This document shows, in pieces, positions 42,713-50,235 of a stretch of DNA of 64,000 nt. The stretch spans positions 1 through 64,000 of the forward strand of contig NZ_BCFL01000037.1 in assembly GCF_002217755.1 (NCBI RefSeq). The letters run 5' to 3'. How positions within the stretch are numbered: the first letter of the stretch is position 1; each line of letters begins with the position of its first letter. Below the pieces are notes generated by a model. The model was not told where the DNA came from and ran no database searches. It saw only the letters and a program-made list of their open reading frames with translations. Made by a program: the position numbers and the translations under genes. This DNA comes from Streptomyces hyaluromycini (GTDB lineage: Bacteria > Actinomycetota > Actinomycetes > Streptomycetales > Streptomycetaceae).

Positions 42713-43605
42713 GACGTCTCCTCGGGGTCGAGTCCCTGGTCGAGTCCCTGATCAGGTCCTTCGTCGAGTCCCTGGTCGCGCAGGGCCTTGCGGACCTCTT
42801 CGCCGATGTCCTGGCGCAGGCTGCGGCGCAGGTCGAGGGCGGCCGGGTCGTCCTCGTCCCGGGGCCGGGGCAGGTCGACGGGGTAGACGGACTTGACGGA
42901 GGCCGCCGGGCCCGCCGTCATGACGGCGACCCGGTCCGCCAGCAGGATCGCCTCCTCTATGTCGTGGGTGACGAAGACGACCGTGCAGCCCGAGGCCTGC
43001 CAGATGCGGGCCATCTCCTCCTGCATGACCTGCCGGGTCTGCGCGTCGAGCGCGCCGAACGGCTCGTCCATCAGCACGACCCGGGGCTGGTTGGCCAGCA
43101 CCCGCGCGATCTGCACCCGCTGTCGCATCCCGCCCGAGAGCTGCCCGGGGAACCGGTCGGCGCAGTGCCGCAGTCCGACCAGCCCCAGGTACTCGTCGGC
43201 CAGTTCGCTCTGCTCGGCGCGGGAGCGGCCGCGCATCCGGGGGCCGAAGGCCACGTTCTGCCGGACGGTCAGCCAGTCGAAGAGCGCCTCGCTGCTCTGG
43301 AACACCATCCCGAGGTCCGGGTCGGGTCCGGTGACCGGCTGCCCGTCGACGGTCAGAGCGCCTTCAAAGGGCCGGACGAAACCCGCCAGGGCCGACAGCA
43401 GGGTGGACTTGCCGCAGCCGCTCGGCCCGAGCAGACACAGGAACTCACCGGCGGCGATGTCCAGCGTGATGCCGTCCACGGCGTGGAAGGAGCCGAACCG
43501 GATCCCGACGCCGTCGACGCGGACGGCGGCGCCGTGCCCGCCCTCCCGGTTGTCCGTGCCCTCGGTCCGGGCGGGCGCGGGCCCCGTCTGGATGGCCTTC
43601 GTCAT
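42709..43605 (-). CDS. ABC transporter ATP-binding protein, NitT/TauT (SsuB-like) family, 298 aa
   Basis: Walker A GPSGCGKSTLL, Q-loop GMVFQSSEALFDW, ABC signature LSGGMRQRVQIARVL, Walker B RVVLMDEPFGALD and H-loop FVTHDIEEAI are all present. The ~30-residue C-terminal tail contains repeats of DQGLDEGPDQGLDQGLD, coded by a short tandem repeat. First gene of the transporter/MDR operon, divergent from the Rieske oxygenase with ~300 bp between. Confidence 0.92.
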   Translation of the reverse strand: MTKAIQTGPAPARTEGTDNREGGHGAAVRVDGVGIRFGSFHAVDGITLDIAAGEFLCLLGPSGCGKSTLLSALAGFVRPFEGALTVDGQPVTGPDPDLGMVFQSSEALFDWLTVRQNVAFGPRMRGRSRAEQSELADEYLGLVGLRHCADRFPGQLSGGMRQRVQIARVLANQPRVVLMDEPFGALDAQTRQVMQEEMARIWQASGCTVVFVTHDIEEAILLADRVAVMTAGPAASVKSVYPVDLPRPRDEDDPAALDLRRSLRQDIGEEVRKALRDQGLDEGPDQGLDQGLDPEETS

Positions 43606-43767
43606 CGCTCATGATCCCTTCGTGTCGAGTGGGAGGAGGCTTCTGCTGCCGGCCTGTGGCTCCATGAGCACCTCGGAGGGTTGGCGGGGACGCGGCCTGG
43701 GGCGGTACCGGGGGTGCGGGGATCTCGCGCACCGTAGACCGCGCCGGGACGTGCGCGCATGGCCGGT

Positions 43768-43784
43768 GGTCCGCTGAGCGGGAC
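43768..43784. promoter_or_regulatory. Candidate IclR operator, site B
   Basis: GGTCCGCTGAGCGGGAC, palindromic core CCGCTGAGCGG, identical through 14 bases to site A. It lies upstream of the ABC ATPase gene in the divergent region. Confidence 0.6.
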
Positions 43785-43815
43785 GCCCGCCGCCAAGGGC
43801 CGCCGGCGCGTCGGC

Positions 43816-43832
43816 GGTCTGCTCAGCGGAAC
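43816..43832. promoter_or_regulatory. Candidate IclR operator, site C
   Basis: GGTCTGCTCAGCGGAAC, inverse form GTTCCGCTGAGCAGACC, 48 bp from site B and 75 bp before the Rieske start. Matches known IclR-type operators of the general form GTTCCGCnnnGCGGAAC. Confidence 0.6.
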
Positions 43833-43906
43833 GGTTTCGTAGGCCGCCACCGGCCGTGACCCGAAGCTCGTCACCACGCACCGACGGCACCAGGAGGTCA
43901 CGCACG

Positions 43907-45100
43907 ATGACGACGGGTGAAGGCCCGAAGAACAGGAGCCGGTCCGCGCCGGGGCGGCAGGACTGGTCCTCATGGCCGCACTACGACGGCGCCGCCCAGG
44001 GCTTCCGCGGCTACTGGTACCCGGTCACCTGGTCCAGCCACCTGACCGGCAAGCCGCAGCCGTTCACGATCTGCGGCGAGAAGATCACCCTCATCCGGGA
44101 CGGCGGCACGGCGTACGCCCTGCACAACCGGTGCCCGCACCGCGGGGTGCCGCTGTCCGAGGGCGACCAGCAGTTCCCCGGCACGGTCAGCTGCCCCTAC
44201 CACGGCTGGACGTTCGACCTGCCCACCGGCAGGCTCAGCGCCGTCATCACCGACGGACCCGGCTGCCGTCTCACCGGCAAGGTGAGCGTACGGACGTACG
44301 CGGTCGAGGAGCGCCTCGGCATGGTGTGGGTGTACATCCCGCTGGCCGACGAGGAACCCCACCCCATCGACGAGCAGCTTCCCGAGGAGCTCGTCTCCAA
44401 CCCCTTCGTGATGGGCGGCCGGATCGAGCCGCGCGGCGGCAACTGGCGGTTCGCCTGCGAGAACGGCTTCGACGAGGGCCACGCCAAGTACCTGCACCGC
44501 ACGGCCCTGTGGCGGCTCTTCAAGCCGATGCCGACCTGGAACGTCACCAGGATCGTGCCCCGCGGCCGCTGGATCTACCGGGTCCAGGACGAGGTCCACT
44601 GGGAGGCCGACTTCCCCGGCGTGGGCCACTGGTCCAACAAGCGCTGGTGGAAGATGCAGCCGCCGAAGGAGACCTTCAACATCGGCAACACCGGCAAGGC
44701 GGACAGCATCAACCCGACGATCGAGGCCCAGGACTTCCCCGGCTTCGCGTCCCTGTCCATGCCGGGTGTGCTGCGGATCGTCTACCCCAACTTCATCCAC
44801 TACGAGTTCTACGTCCCGGTGGACGCCGACCGCCACAACTACGTCGGTGTGATGGTCAACTTCACCGAGGGCTGGTCGACCCTGCGCTTCTACGCCAAGT
44901 ACCTGGGCGCCATCCGCTGGCTGTTCCACGGCCAGTTCTCCGGCCAGGACGCCTGGATGGTCGACGTCACCGACGCGCCTCCGGAGAAGCTCTACCGCCC
45001 CGACGTCTCACTGACCTCCTGGCGGAACCTCAGCGAGGAGGAGTACGCCAAGAAGCTGGCCGGGACCGGGGCCGACTCATCTGCAGAGAAGGAGGCGTGA
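43907..45100 (+). CDS. Rieske non-heme iron oxygenase, CarAa/OxoO-like, 397 aa
   Basis: ATG at 43907 follows CACCAGGAGGTCACGC. The Rieske ligands are C76-P-H78 and C96-P-Y-H99; the catalytic iron site is D189-x2-H192-x4-H197 with a likely third ligand Asp in FSGQDAWMVD. The layout matches carbazole dioxygenase CarAa and oxoquinoline monooxygenase: RGYWYPVTWS at the N terminus, NWRFACENGFDEGH, LSMPGVLRIVYP, YEFYVPVDADRHNY and a terminal TSWRNLSEEEY. These are homotrimeric alpha-type oxygenases without a beta subunit. It would start the pathway by oxygenating the ring, using electrons from the ferredoxin (52445) and reductase (51417). Substrate not predictable. Confidence 0.88.
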   Translation: MTTGEGPKNRSRSAPGRQDWSSWPHYDGAAQGFRGYWYPVTWSSHLTGKPQPFTICGEKITLIRDGGTAYALHNRCPHRGVPLSEGDQQFPGTVSCPYHGWTFDLPTGRLSAVITDGPGCRLTGKVSVRTYAVEERLGMVWVYIPLADEEPHPIDEQLPEELVSNPFVMGGRIEPRGGNWRFACENGFDEGHAKYLHRTALWRLFKPMPTWNVTRIVPRGRWIYRVQDEVHWEADFPGVGHWSNKRWWKMQPPKETFNIGNTGKADSINPTIEAQDFPGFASLSMPGVLRIVYPNFIHYEFYVPVDADRHNYVGVMVNFTEGWSTLRFYAKYLGAIRWLFHGQFSGQDAWMVDVTDAPPEKLYRPDVSLTSWRNLSEEEYAKKLAGTGADSSAEKEA

Positions 45101-45102
45101 GC

Positions 45103-45219
45103 ATGCGCCGCATCCTGTTCGCCCTGCTGGCCGGAGCCGCCCTCGCGATCGGGCTGCCGCTGGCCAGACGACGCTTCGAGCGCACCACCATGACCCAGGT
45201 ACACAGGGTCAACCAGTGA
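45103..45219 (+). CDS. 38-residue single-pass membrane peptide
   Basis: ATG at 45103 lies 3 bp after the Rieske stop with GAAGGAGGC at proper distance. The product is MRRILFALLAGAALAIGLPL followed by a basic stretch (ARRRFERTT) and a short tail, that is, one N-terminal membrane helix. Its TGA overlaps the GTG of the next gene (GTGA, 45216-45219), so it is translationally wired into the operon. No family recognised. It could anchor or couple pathway components, which is a guess. Confidence 0.6.
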   Translation: MRRILFALLAGAALAIGLPLARRRFERTTMTQVHRVNQ

Positions 45220-46535
45220 ACGCCCTGGCCGGCCTCGACGAGCGGCGCTCCGCCTGGGTCACGGAGGCCTGGCGACACGTCACCGGCACACGCCTGCGCG
45301 AACTGATCACCGGCCTGGTCGACATCCCCAGCCCGACGGGCGACGAGGGCCCGCTGGCCCGGCACATCGCGGACACACTCTCAGCGAGCCTGCCCCATAC
45401 GGCAGTTCAGCCCCTCGACGACCGCCAGGCCAACGCCTGGTCCCGTCTCAAGGGCGACGGCACCGGCCCCGACCTCATGCTCTACGCCCCCATCGACACC
45501 CTCACCGTGGGCGACGAGCGCGAGGACCTCCCCTGGATCGGTCCGGAGCTGCGCGAGGACATGCGCCCGCGGGCGAGGGTGTACGACGACCTGGTCGTCG
45601 GTCTCGGCGCCTCCAACCCCAAGGGGCACGCGGCCTGCGTGATGATGGCCGCCGAGGCGATCGCGGGCGCCGGCATCCCGCTCGCCGGCGACCTGGTCGC
45701 GGCGTTCGGTGCGGGCGGCATGCCCACCAACGCCCGGCCCGGCAGCACCAGGCTCAACACCGGTCAGGGAGTCGGCTGTTCGTTCCTCCTGGAACAGGGC
45801 CTGTGGACCGACTACGCGGTCATCGCCAAGCCCGGCTGGACGGTCTCCTGGGACGAGGTCGGCCTGGTCTGGTTCGAGGTCACCGTCCACGGCACCCACA
45901 CCTACGTCGGCTCGCGCCACCGGCTCCCGTACGACAACGCCGTCGCCCGCGCCGGGGAGGTCGTCCGGCACCTGGAGGAGTGGTTCGCCGAGTACGCCGA
46001 GCGGCACACCGGCGGCACGGTCGCCCCGCAGGGCATCGTCTCCTCCGTGCGCGGCGGCTGGCCGCGGATGGCCGCGGTCACCCCGGCCTCCTGCACCCTC
46101 ATGGTGGACCTGCGGATCGCCCCGGAGACCTCACCGATGCAGGCGAAGCGGGAGTTCCTCGCCGCCCTCGGCGAGTTCGAGGGTGTGACCGCGGAGATGG
46201 TGCTCGCCGTTCCCGGCACCCGGACCGACCCGGACAGCTGGATCCGCCGGTCCGCGACCGCCGCGTGGGAGGCCTTCGAGGGCCGCGAGCACGAGGTGAT
46301 CCGCGGCAACAGCGGTGCCACCGACGCCAACATCCTGCGCGGTCGCGGCATCCCGACGGTGCGCGTCGGCATGCCGAAGGTCCCGCAGGCCGAGGCGCCC
46401 TTCGAGATCGACTTCGCGCGCGGGATGAACACCGTCTCCGTGCGGGCGATGGAGAAGCTGACCCGCCACCTGATCCGTACGGCCCTCGACACCGTCACCC
46501 GCCCCCGCACAGAGATCCCCGGAGACCCGGCATGA
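45216..46535 (+). CDS. M20-peptidase-fold protein lacking the canonical metal ligands, 439 aa
   Basis: GTG at 45216. The M20/ArgE-DapE fold is clear from ELITGLVDIPSPTGDEGPLA, the dimerisation domain (LVWFEVTVHGTHTYVGSRHR, SSVRGGWPRMAAVTPASC) and GNSGATDANILRGRGIPTV. However, the usual His of the HxD motif is Pro92 (LYAPIDTL), the bridging Asp is Asn134 (GASNPKG), the Glu-Glu pair is replaced in AAFGAGGMP, and the C-terminal His is missing (GMNTVSV). His228 and Asp370 remain. It is therefore not an ordinary di-zinc amidohydrolase. 5-Nitroanthranilate aminohydrolase shows that M20-type proteins can act on aromatic rings. The role here is unknown. Confidence 0.75.
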   Translation: MNALAGLDERRSAWVTEAWRHVTGTRLRELITGLVDIPSPTGDEGPLARHIADTLSASLPHTAVQPLDDRQANAWSRLKGDGTGPDLMLYAPIDTLTVGDEREDLPWIGPELREDMRPRARVYDDLVVGLGASNPKGHAACVMMAAEAIAGAGIPLAGDLVAAFGAGGMPTNARPGSTRLNTGQGVGCSFLLEQGLWTDYAVIAKPGWTVSWDEVGLVWFEVTVHGTHTYVGSRHRLPYDNAVARAGEVVRHLEEWFAEYAERHTGGTVAPQGIVSSVRGGWPRMAAVTPASCTLMVDLRIAPETSPMQAKREFLAALGEFEGVTAEMVLAVPGTRTDPDSWIRRSATAAWEAFEGREHEVIRGNSGATDANILRGRGIPTVRVGMPKVPQAEAPFEIDFARGMNTVSVRAMEKLTRHLIRTALDTVTRPRTEIPGDPA

Positions 46536-47503
46536 CCGAGATCGTCCTGGGTGTCGGCGCGTCGCACAGCACGCTGATGAACACCCACTGGGACCAGACC
46601 TTCCACAAGGACCGCGCCGAGCGCTTCCGCGACGCCCTCGCCGAGGCCCGTGACCGGCTGGCCGCCGCCCGCCCGGACACGGTGGTGCTGGTCGGCTCCA
46701 ACCACTTCCGCGGCTTCTGGCTGGACCTCATCCCGAGCTTCACCCTCGGCGTGGGCGAGTGCGTGGCGAGCGGCGAGTCCGGCACCCCGAAGGGCCCGCA
46801 GCGGGTCGACGTCCCGCTGGCCCGGCACCTCGCCGGTTCCCTCGTCGAGGACCACGGTTTCGACATCGCCTTCTCCGCCCGGCTGCAGATCGACCACGGC
46901 CAGTCGCACGCGATCCAGTACCTCCTCGACGGACTCGACGTGGAGCTCGTCCCGCTCGTCGTCAACGTCTTCGCGCCGCCGCTGCCGACCCTGGAGCGCT
47001 GCGAGCGGCTCGGCCGTGCCATCAGGGAGACGGTCCTGTCCTTCCCGGCGGACCGGCGGGTCGCCGTGATCGGCTCCGGCGGGCTCTCGCACCGGCTGCC
47101 CTGGCCGGACTGGCGTGCACCGCACGGCGACGACGAGGAGTTCATGGTCGACGCCTGGCTCAACGGCCGGGAGAACTGGCAGGACTACGACGTCCGCCGC
47201 CGCGAGATCATCCGGGCCGCCGAGGCCGCGCTCACCCCTGAGTTCGACGAGGAGTTCCTCAGCCTCGTGGAGCGCGGCGAGACCCGCCGGCTCACCGGCC
47301 TCAGCGCCGGGGAGCTGGAGAAGCGGGCCGGGAACGGCGCCCAGGAGATCCGCACCTGGCTGCTCATGGCGGCAGCCCTCGGCCATGTCCCCGGACAGCG
47401 GCTGGCCTACGAGCAGATGCCCGAGTGGCTCACCGGCATGGCCGTCACCGTCCTCGATCCCGCGCACCGCGCGTCCCCCGCGTCTCCTGAAGGGCAGTCA
47501 TGA
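46532..47503 (+). CDS. Class III extradiol ring-cleavage dioxygenase (LigB/DODA type), 323 aa
   Basis: The start overlaps the previous stop (ATGA). The fold signature IVLGVGASHSTLMNTHWD supplies the first iron His12; VVLVGSNHFRGFW supplies His58; LQIDHGQSHAIQYLL carries the catalytic His and RVAVIGSGGLSHRLPW follows. These are hallmarks of LigB-superfamily extradiol dioxygenases, which open catecholic or aminophenolic rings with Fe(II) and O2. The C-terminal ~70 residues (ETRRLTGLSAGELEKRAGN) resemble the extension containing a LigA-like helix. It acts after the Rieske enzyme and before the hydrolase encoded next. Confidence 0.87.
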   Translation: MTEIVLGVGASHSTLMNTHWDQTFHKDRAERFRDALAEARDRLAAARPDTVVLVGSNHFRGFWLDLIPSFTLGVGECVASGESGTPKGPQRVDVPLARHLAGSLVEDHGFDIAFSARLQIDHGQSHAIQYLLDGLDVELVPLVVNVFAPPLPTLERCERLGRAIRETVLSFPADRRVAVIGSGGLSHRLPWPDWRAPHGDDEEFMVDAWLNGRENWQDYDVRRREIIRAAEAALTPEFDEEFLSLVERGETRRLTGLSAGELEKRAGNGAQEIRTWLLMAAALGHVPGQRLAYEQMPEWLTGMAVTVLDPAHRASPASPEGQS

Positions 47504-48360
47504 GCATCTGGACCGAACTGACCGGCACCGACCACCGTCTCGCGTACGTCGACGCCGGCGGCATCCGTACCCGCGCCCTCCAGGCCGGACCGGAGGACGG
47601 CGAGCACGTCGTCTTCCTGCACGGCACCACCGGCCACCTGGAGGCCTTCGTCAAGAACATCCCGGTGCACGCCGCGGCCGGCTACCGCGTCCACGCCGTC
47701 GACATGCTCGGGCACGGCTACACGGACAAGCCCGACCGGCCCGGCGAGATCCCCGCCTACGTCGATCACCTGCTCGCTTATATGGACGCCGTCGGTGCCG
47801 AGCGAGCGCACCTGGTCGGTGAGTCGCTGGGCGGCTGGGTGGCGTCCTGGGCGGCGAGCGAGCACCCGGACCGGGTCGCCTCGCTCCAGCTGCTGTGCAT
47901 GGGCGGCACGAAGGTCAACCCGCAGGTGATGGAGCGGCTGAAGACCTCGACGCGGGCGGCGGCCCTGGAGGACGACATCTCCCTCACCCGGGAGCGGCTG
48001 CGGCTGCTGTGGGCGGAGTGGGACGAGGACCTCGGCGAGGAGCTGACCCGGGTCCGGTACGAGATCTACCACCAGCCCGAGTTCCAGCGGAACCTGCACA
48101 ACCTGCTGGCCCTCCAGGAGGTCGACCGGCGCGAGCGCAACCTGCTCCGGCCCGACCGCATGGCCCGGATCAAGGCGCCCACCCTCGTGGTCTGGGCCAA
48201 CAAGAACCCGTTCGGGGACGTCCCGGAGGGCGAGGCCATCGCCGCCGCGATCCCCGGGGCCCGGCTGGAGGTCTTCACCGAGTGCGGGCACTGGCCGCAG
48301 CACGAGAAGGCGGAGCTGTACAACCCGCTCAGCCTGGGGTTTCTCGGCGAGGCCCACTGA
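47500..48360 (+). CDS. Alpha/beta hydrolase, ring-cleavage product hydrolase candidate, 286 aa
   Basis: Start overlaps the dioxygenase stop (ATGA). The fold shows VVFLHGTTGHLEAF (oxyanion hole), HAVDMLGHGYTDKPD, nucleophile elbow HLVGESLGGWVAS (Ser109), the acid region TLVVWANKNPFGD and His in FTECGHWPQHEKAEL. The usual acid Asp in WGxxD is replaced by Asn/Lys (ANKNP), with Asp a few residues later. The position at the end of the Rieske operon fits hydrolysis of the ring-fission product. Confidence 0.82.
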   Translation: MSIWTELTGTDHRLAYVDAGGIRTRALQAGPEDGEHVVFLHGTTGHLEAFVKNIPVHAAAGYRVHAVDMLGHGYTDKPDRPGEIPAYVDHLLAYMDAVGAERAHLVGESLGGWVASWAASEHPDRVASLQLLCMGGTKVNPQVMERLKTSTRAAALEDDISLTRERLRLLWAEWDEDLGEELTRVRYEIYHQPEFQRNLHNLLALQEVDRRERNLLRPDRMARIKAPTLVVWANKNPFGDVPEGEAIAAAIPGARLEVFTECGHWPQHEKAELYNPLSLGFLGEAH

Positions 48361-48438
48361 CGGTACGGCGAATTTACACGGGACCTATGGCCTGATGACA
48401 GGACACATGGTTCCGTTTCCCGCACGACAGAAGACCGA

Positions 48439-48453
48439 GTTCCGCATGGCAAC
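48439..48453. promoter_or_regulatory. Weak IclR-operator-like sequence before the iclR-type gene
   Basis: GTTCCGCATGGCAAC is a partly symmetrical match to GTTCCGCnnnGCGGAAC, 24 bp before the regulator start. It could mediate autoregulation. Weaker than sites A-C. Confidence 0.3.
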
Positions 48454-48476
48454 GGATTGACCGGGAGGTTCCGCCC

Positions 48477-49310
48477 ATGACCGTCACCACGGTCGGCCGC
48501 GCCGACACCACTCCAGCCGAACCCGCACTCGCCGTCCCGCGCGGTTCCGTCATCCCACGGGCCGAGGCTCCCGGCCAGGACACCATGAACTCGGTCCTGG
48601 GCAAGGTCAGGCCGATCCTGGAGGCGTTCACCGCCGAGGACGACGCGCTCTCCCTGGCCGAGCTGGTGCGCCGGACCGGGGTGGCCAAGGCGACCGTGCA
48701 CCGGCTCGCGCAGGAGCTGGTCGTCTGGGGGCTCCTGGAGCGCTCGGGCTGCGACTACCGGCTGGGGCTCAGGCTCTTCGAGATCGGGCAGCGGGTGCAC
48801 CGGCAGCGGATCCTGCGCGAGGTGGCCCAGCCGTACATGGAGGATCTCCTGCTGGCCACCCAGGAGACCATCCACTTCGCCATCCACGACAGCCTGGACG
48901 TCGTGTACCTGGAGAAGATCTTCCCGCACCGCGGTCTGAGCGAGGAGTCCCGGGTGGCGGGCCGGCTGCCGCTGTACTGCACCGCCACCGGCAAGGCGAT
49001 CCTGGCGTTCTCCCCCGCCTCCCTGTTCGCGGAGGTGGTCCGGAGCGGGATGAAGCCGCTGACGCGGCACACGGTGACCTCGCCGGGGCGGCTGCGGGCC
49101 CAGCTGGAGCGGATCCGGGCCGACGGCGTGGCGACCGAGGCGGAGGAGATCCGGCTGGGCTACGCGAGCATGGCGGTGCCCGTCTTCAGCCCCCAGTCCA
49201 CGCTGGTGGGGGCGCTGTCCATCACCGCGCCCACCTACCGGATGGACGGCCCCGGCCACGCCGTGGCGCTGCGCACGGCCGCCCTGGGCATCGCCAGGTC
49301 GCTGCGGTGA
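48477..49310 (+). CDS. IclR-family transcriptional regulator, 277 aa
   Basis: After a ~35-residue Pro/Ala-rich N-terminal extension comes the winged helix (KVRPILEAFTAEDDALSLAE, LVRRTGVAKATVHRLAQEL, GLLERSGCDYRLGLRLFEIG). The ligand-binding domain follows: TIHFAIHDSLDVVYLEKIF, VAGRLPLYCTATGKAILAF, EEIRLGYASMAVPVFS and LVGALSITAPTYRM. IclR proteins control aromatic catabolic operons as repressors or activators. It is coupled (GTGA) to a FAS1-like and a MaoC-like gene and is the best candidate to bind the palindromes at 39978, 43768, 43816 and 51255-51371. Confidence 0.92.
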   Translation: MTVTTVGRADTTPAEPALAVPRGSVIPRAEAPGQDTMNSVLGKVRPILEAFTAEDDALSLAELVRRTGVAKATVHRLAQELVVWGLLERSGCDYRLGLRLFEIGQRVHRQRILREVAQPYMEDLLLATQETIHFAIHDSLDVVYLEKIFPHRGLSEESRVAGRLPLYCTATGKAILAFSPASLFAEVVRSGMKPLTRHTVTSPGRLRAQLERIRADGVATEAEEIRLGYASMAVPVFSPQSTLVGALSITAPTYRMDGPGHAVALRTAALGIARSLR

Positions 49311-49813
49311 GCGCCGTACTGGACGAGGTCCTGGCGCGGGCCCGCGGGCTCGTCGGGGAGTGGGAGAGCGAGGACTGCGGGGTGCTCGCCGTGAAGGACT
49401 TCTGCCGGTACGCGGCGGCCCTGAACGACGTCGGCTATCTCCGCCGGGCCCGGGCCCAGGAGGCCGCCGGGGACGAGGTCGCGGCCCCCGCGCTGTTCCT
49501 CGCCGGGACGATGAGCTGGCAGGACGGCCCCGTCGAGCACGAGCTGCGCCCGGACGGGCTGGCCGTCCGGGAGTCGCCGTGCACCGAGGGACTGCCGGTC
49601 CGCCAGGTGCACGGGGGCCAGACGGTCAGGCTGCGGCAGGCCCCGGTCGCCGGTACCCGGGTGACCGCCGCCCGGGCGGTGACCTCGGCGGACCTGCGGC
49701 AGGGCCGGACCGGCGACTTCGTGCTGCTCGGCGTCACGACTCGCTTCACCGCGCAGGACGGCGCCGAACTGATGGCGATGGACGAGACGATCGTCGTACT
49801 GGAGGGTCCGTGA
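49307..49813 (+). CDS. FAS1-like dehydratase domain protein (second copy), 168 aa
   Basis: GTG at 49307 overlaps the regulator stop. It has the same domain as the protein at 40039: VKDFCRYAAALNDVGYLRRAR, APALFLAGTMSWQDGP, VRQVHGGQTVRLRQAPVAGTRV, ending FVLLGVTTRFTAQ and LMAMDETIVVL. It is probably the non-catalytic hotdog subunit pairing with the next gene. Confidence 0.75.
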   Translation: MSAVLDEVLARARGLVGEWESEDCGVLAVKDFCRYAAALNDVGYLRRARAQEAAGDEVAAPALFLAGTMSWQDGPVEHELRPDGLAVRESPCTEGLPVRQVHGGQTVRLRQAPVAGTRVTAARAVTSADLRQGRTGDFVLLGVTTRFTAQDGAELMAMDETIVVLEGP

Positions 49814-50235
49814 GCGGCGCGCCCGCGGCCGGGCAGGTCTGCCCGTCGCGTTCCTACACGCACAGCCCCGTACAGCTGTTCCGGTTCAGCGCCGTGTCGT
49901 GGAACTCCCACCGCATCCACTACGACGCCGGGTACGCCGCCTCCGAGGGGTTCCCCGGGGTCGTCGTACAGTCCACCCTGCACGGCGAGACCCTGAGCCG
50001 CCGTGCCCTGGACTGGGCCGGGCCGGGGGCGGCGCTGGAGTCGGTGAGCTGGCGCAACCGGGCCACCGCCGTGGCCGGCGAGCCGCTCACCTGGACGGGG
50101 ACGGTCCGTGCGGCCGAGCCCTGTGACGGGGGAACGCGGGTGACGCTCGACGTCGCCGTGGTCAAGGGCGACGGCGTCCCCTGTGTCACAGGGCTCGTGG
50201 AACTCAGCTGGCGTGCCGGCCGTACCAGCCCTTGA
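49810..50235 (+). CDS. MaoC-like hotdog hydratase (second copy), 141 aa
   Basis: GTG at 49810 overlaps the previous stop (GTGA). The motif FRFSAVSWNSHRIHYDAGYAASEGFPG aligns with RNTHRIHYD of the copy at 40500, and VVVQSTLHGETLSRRAL and ESVSWRNRATAVAGEPLTW follow. Its 3' end overlaps the convergent transporter lipoprotein gene by 32 bp. Confidence 0.78.
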   Translation: MSGAPAAGQVCPSRSYTHSPVQLFRFSAVSWNSHRIHYDAGYAASEGFPGVVVQSTLHGETLSRRALDWAGPGAALESVSWRNRATAVAGEPLTWTGTVRAAEPCDGGTRVTLDVAVVKGDGVPCVTGLVELSWRAGRTSP

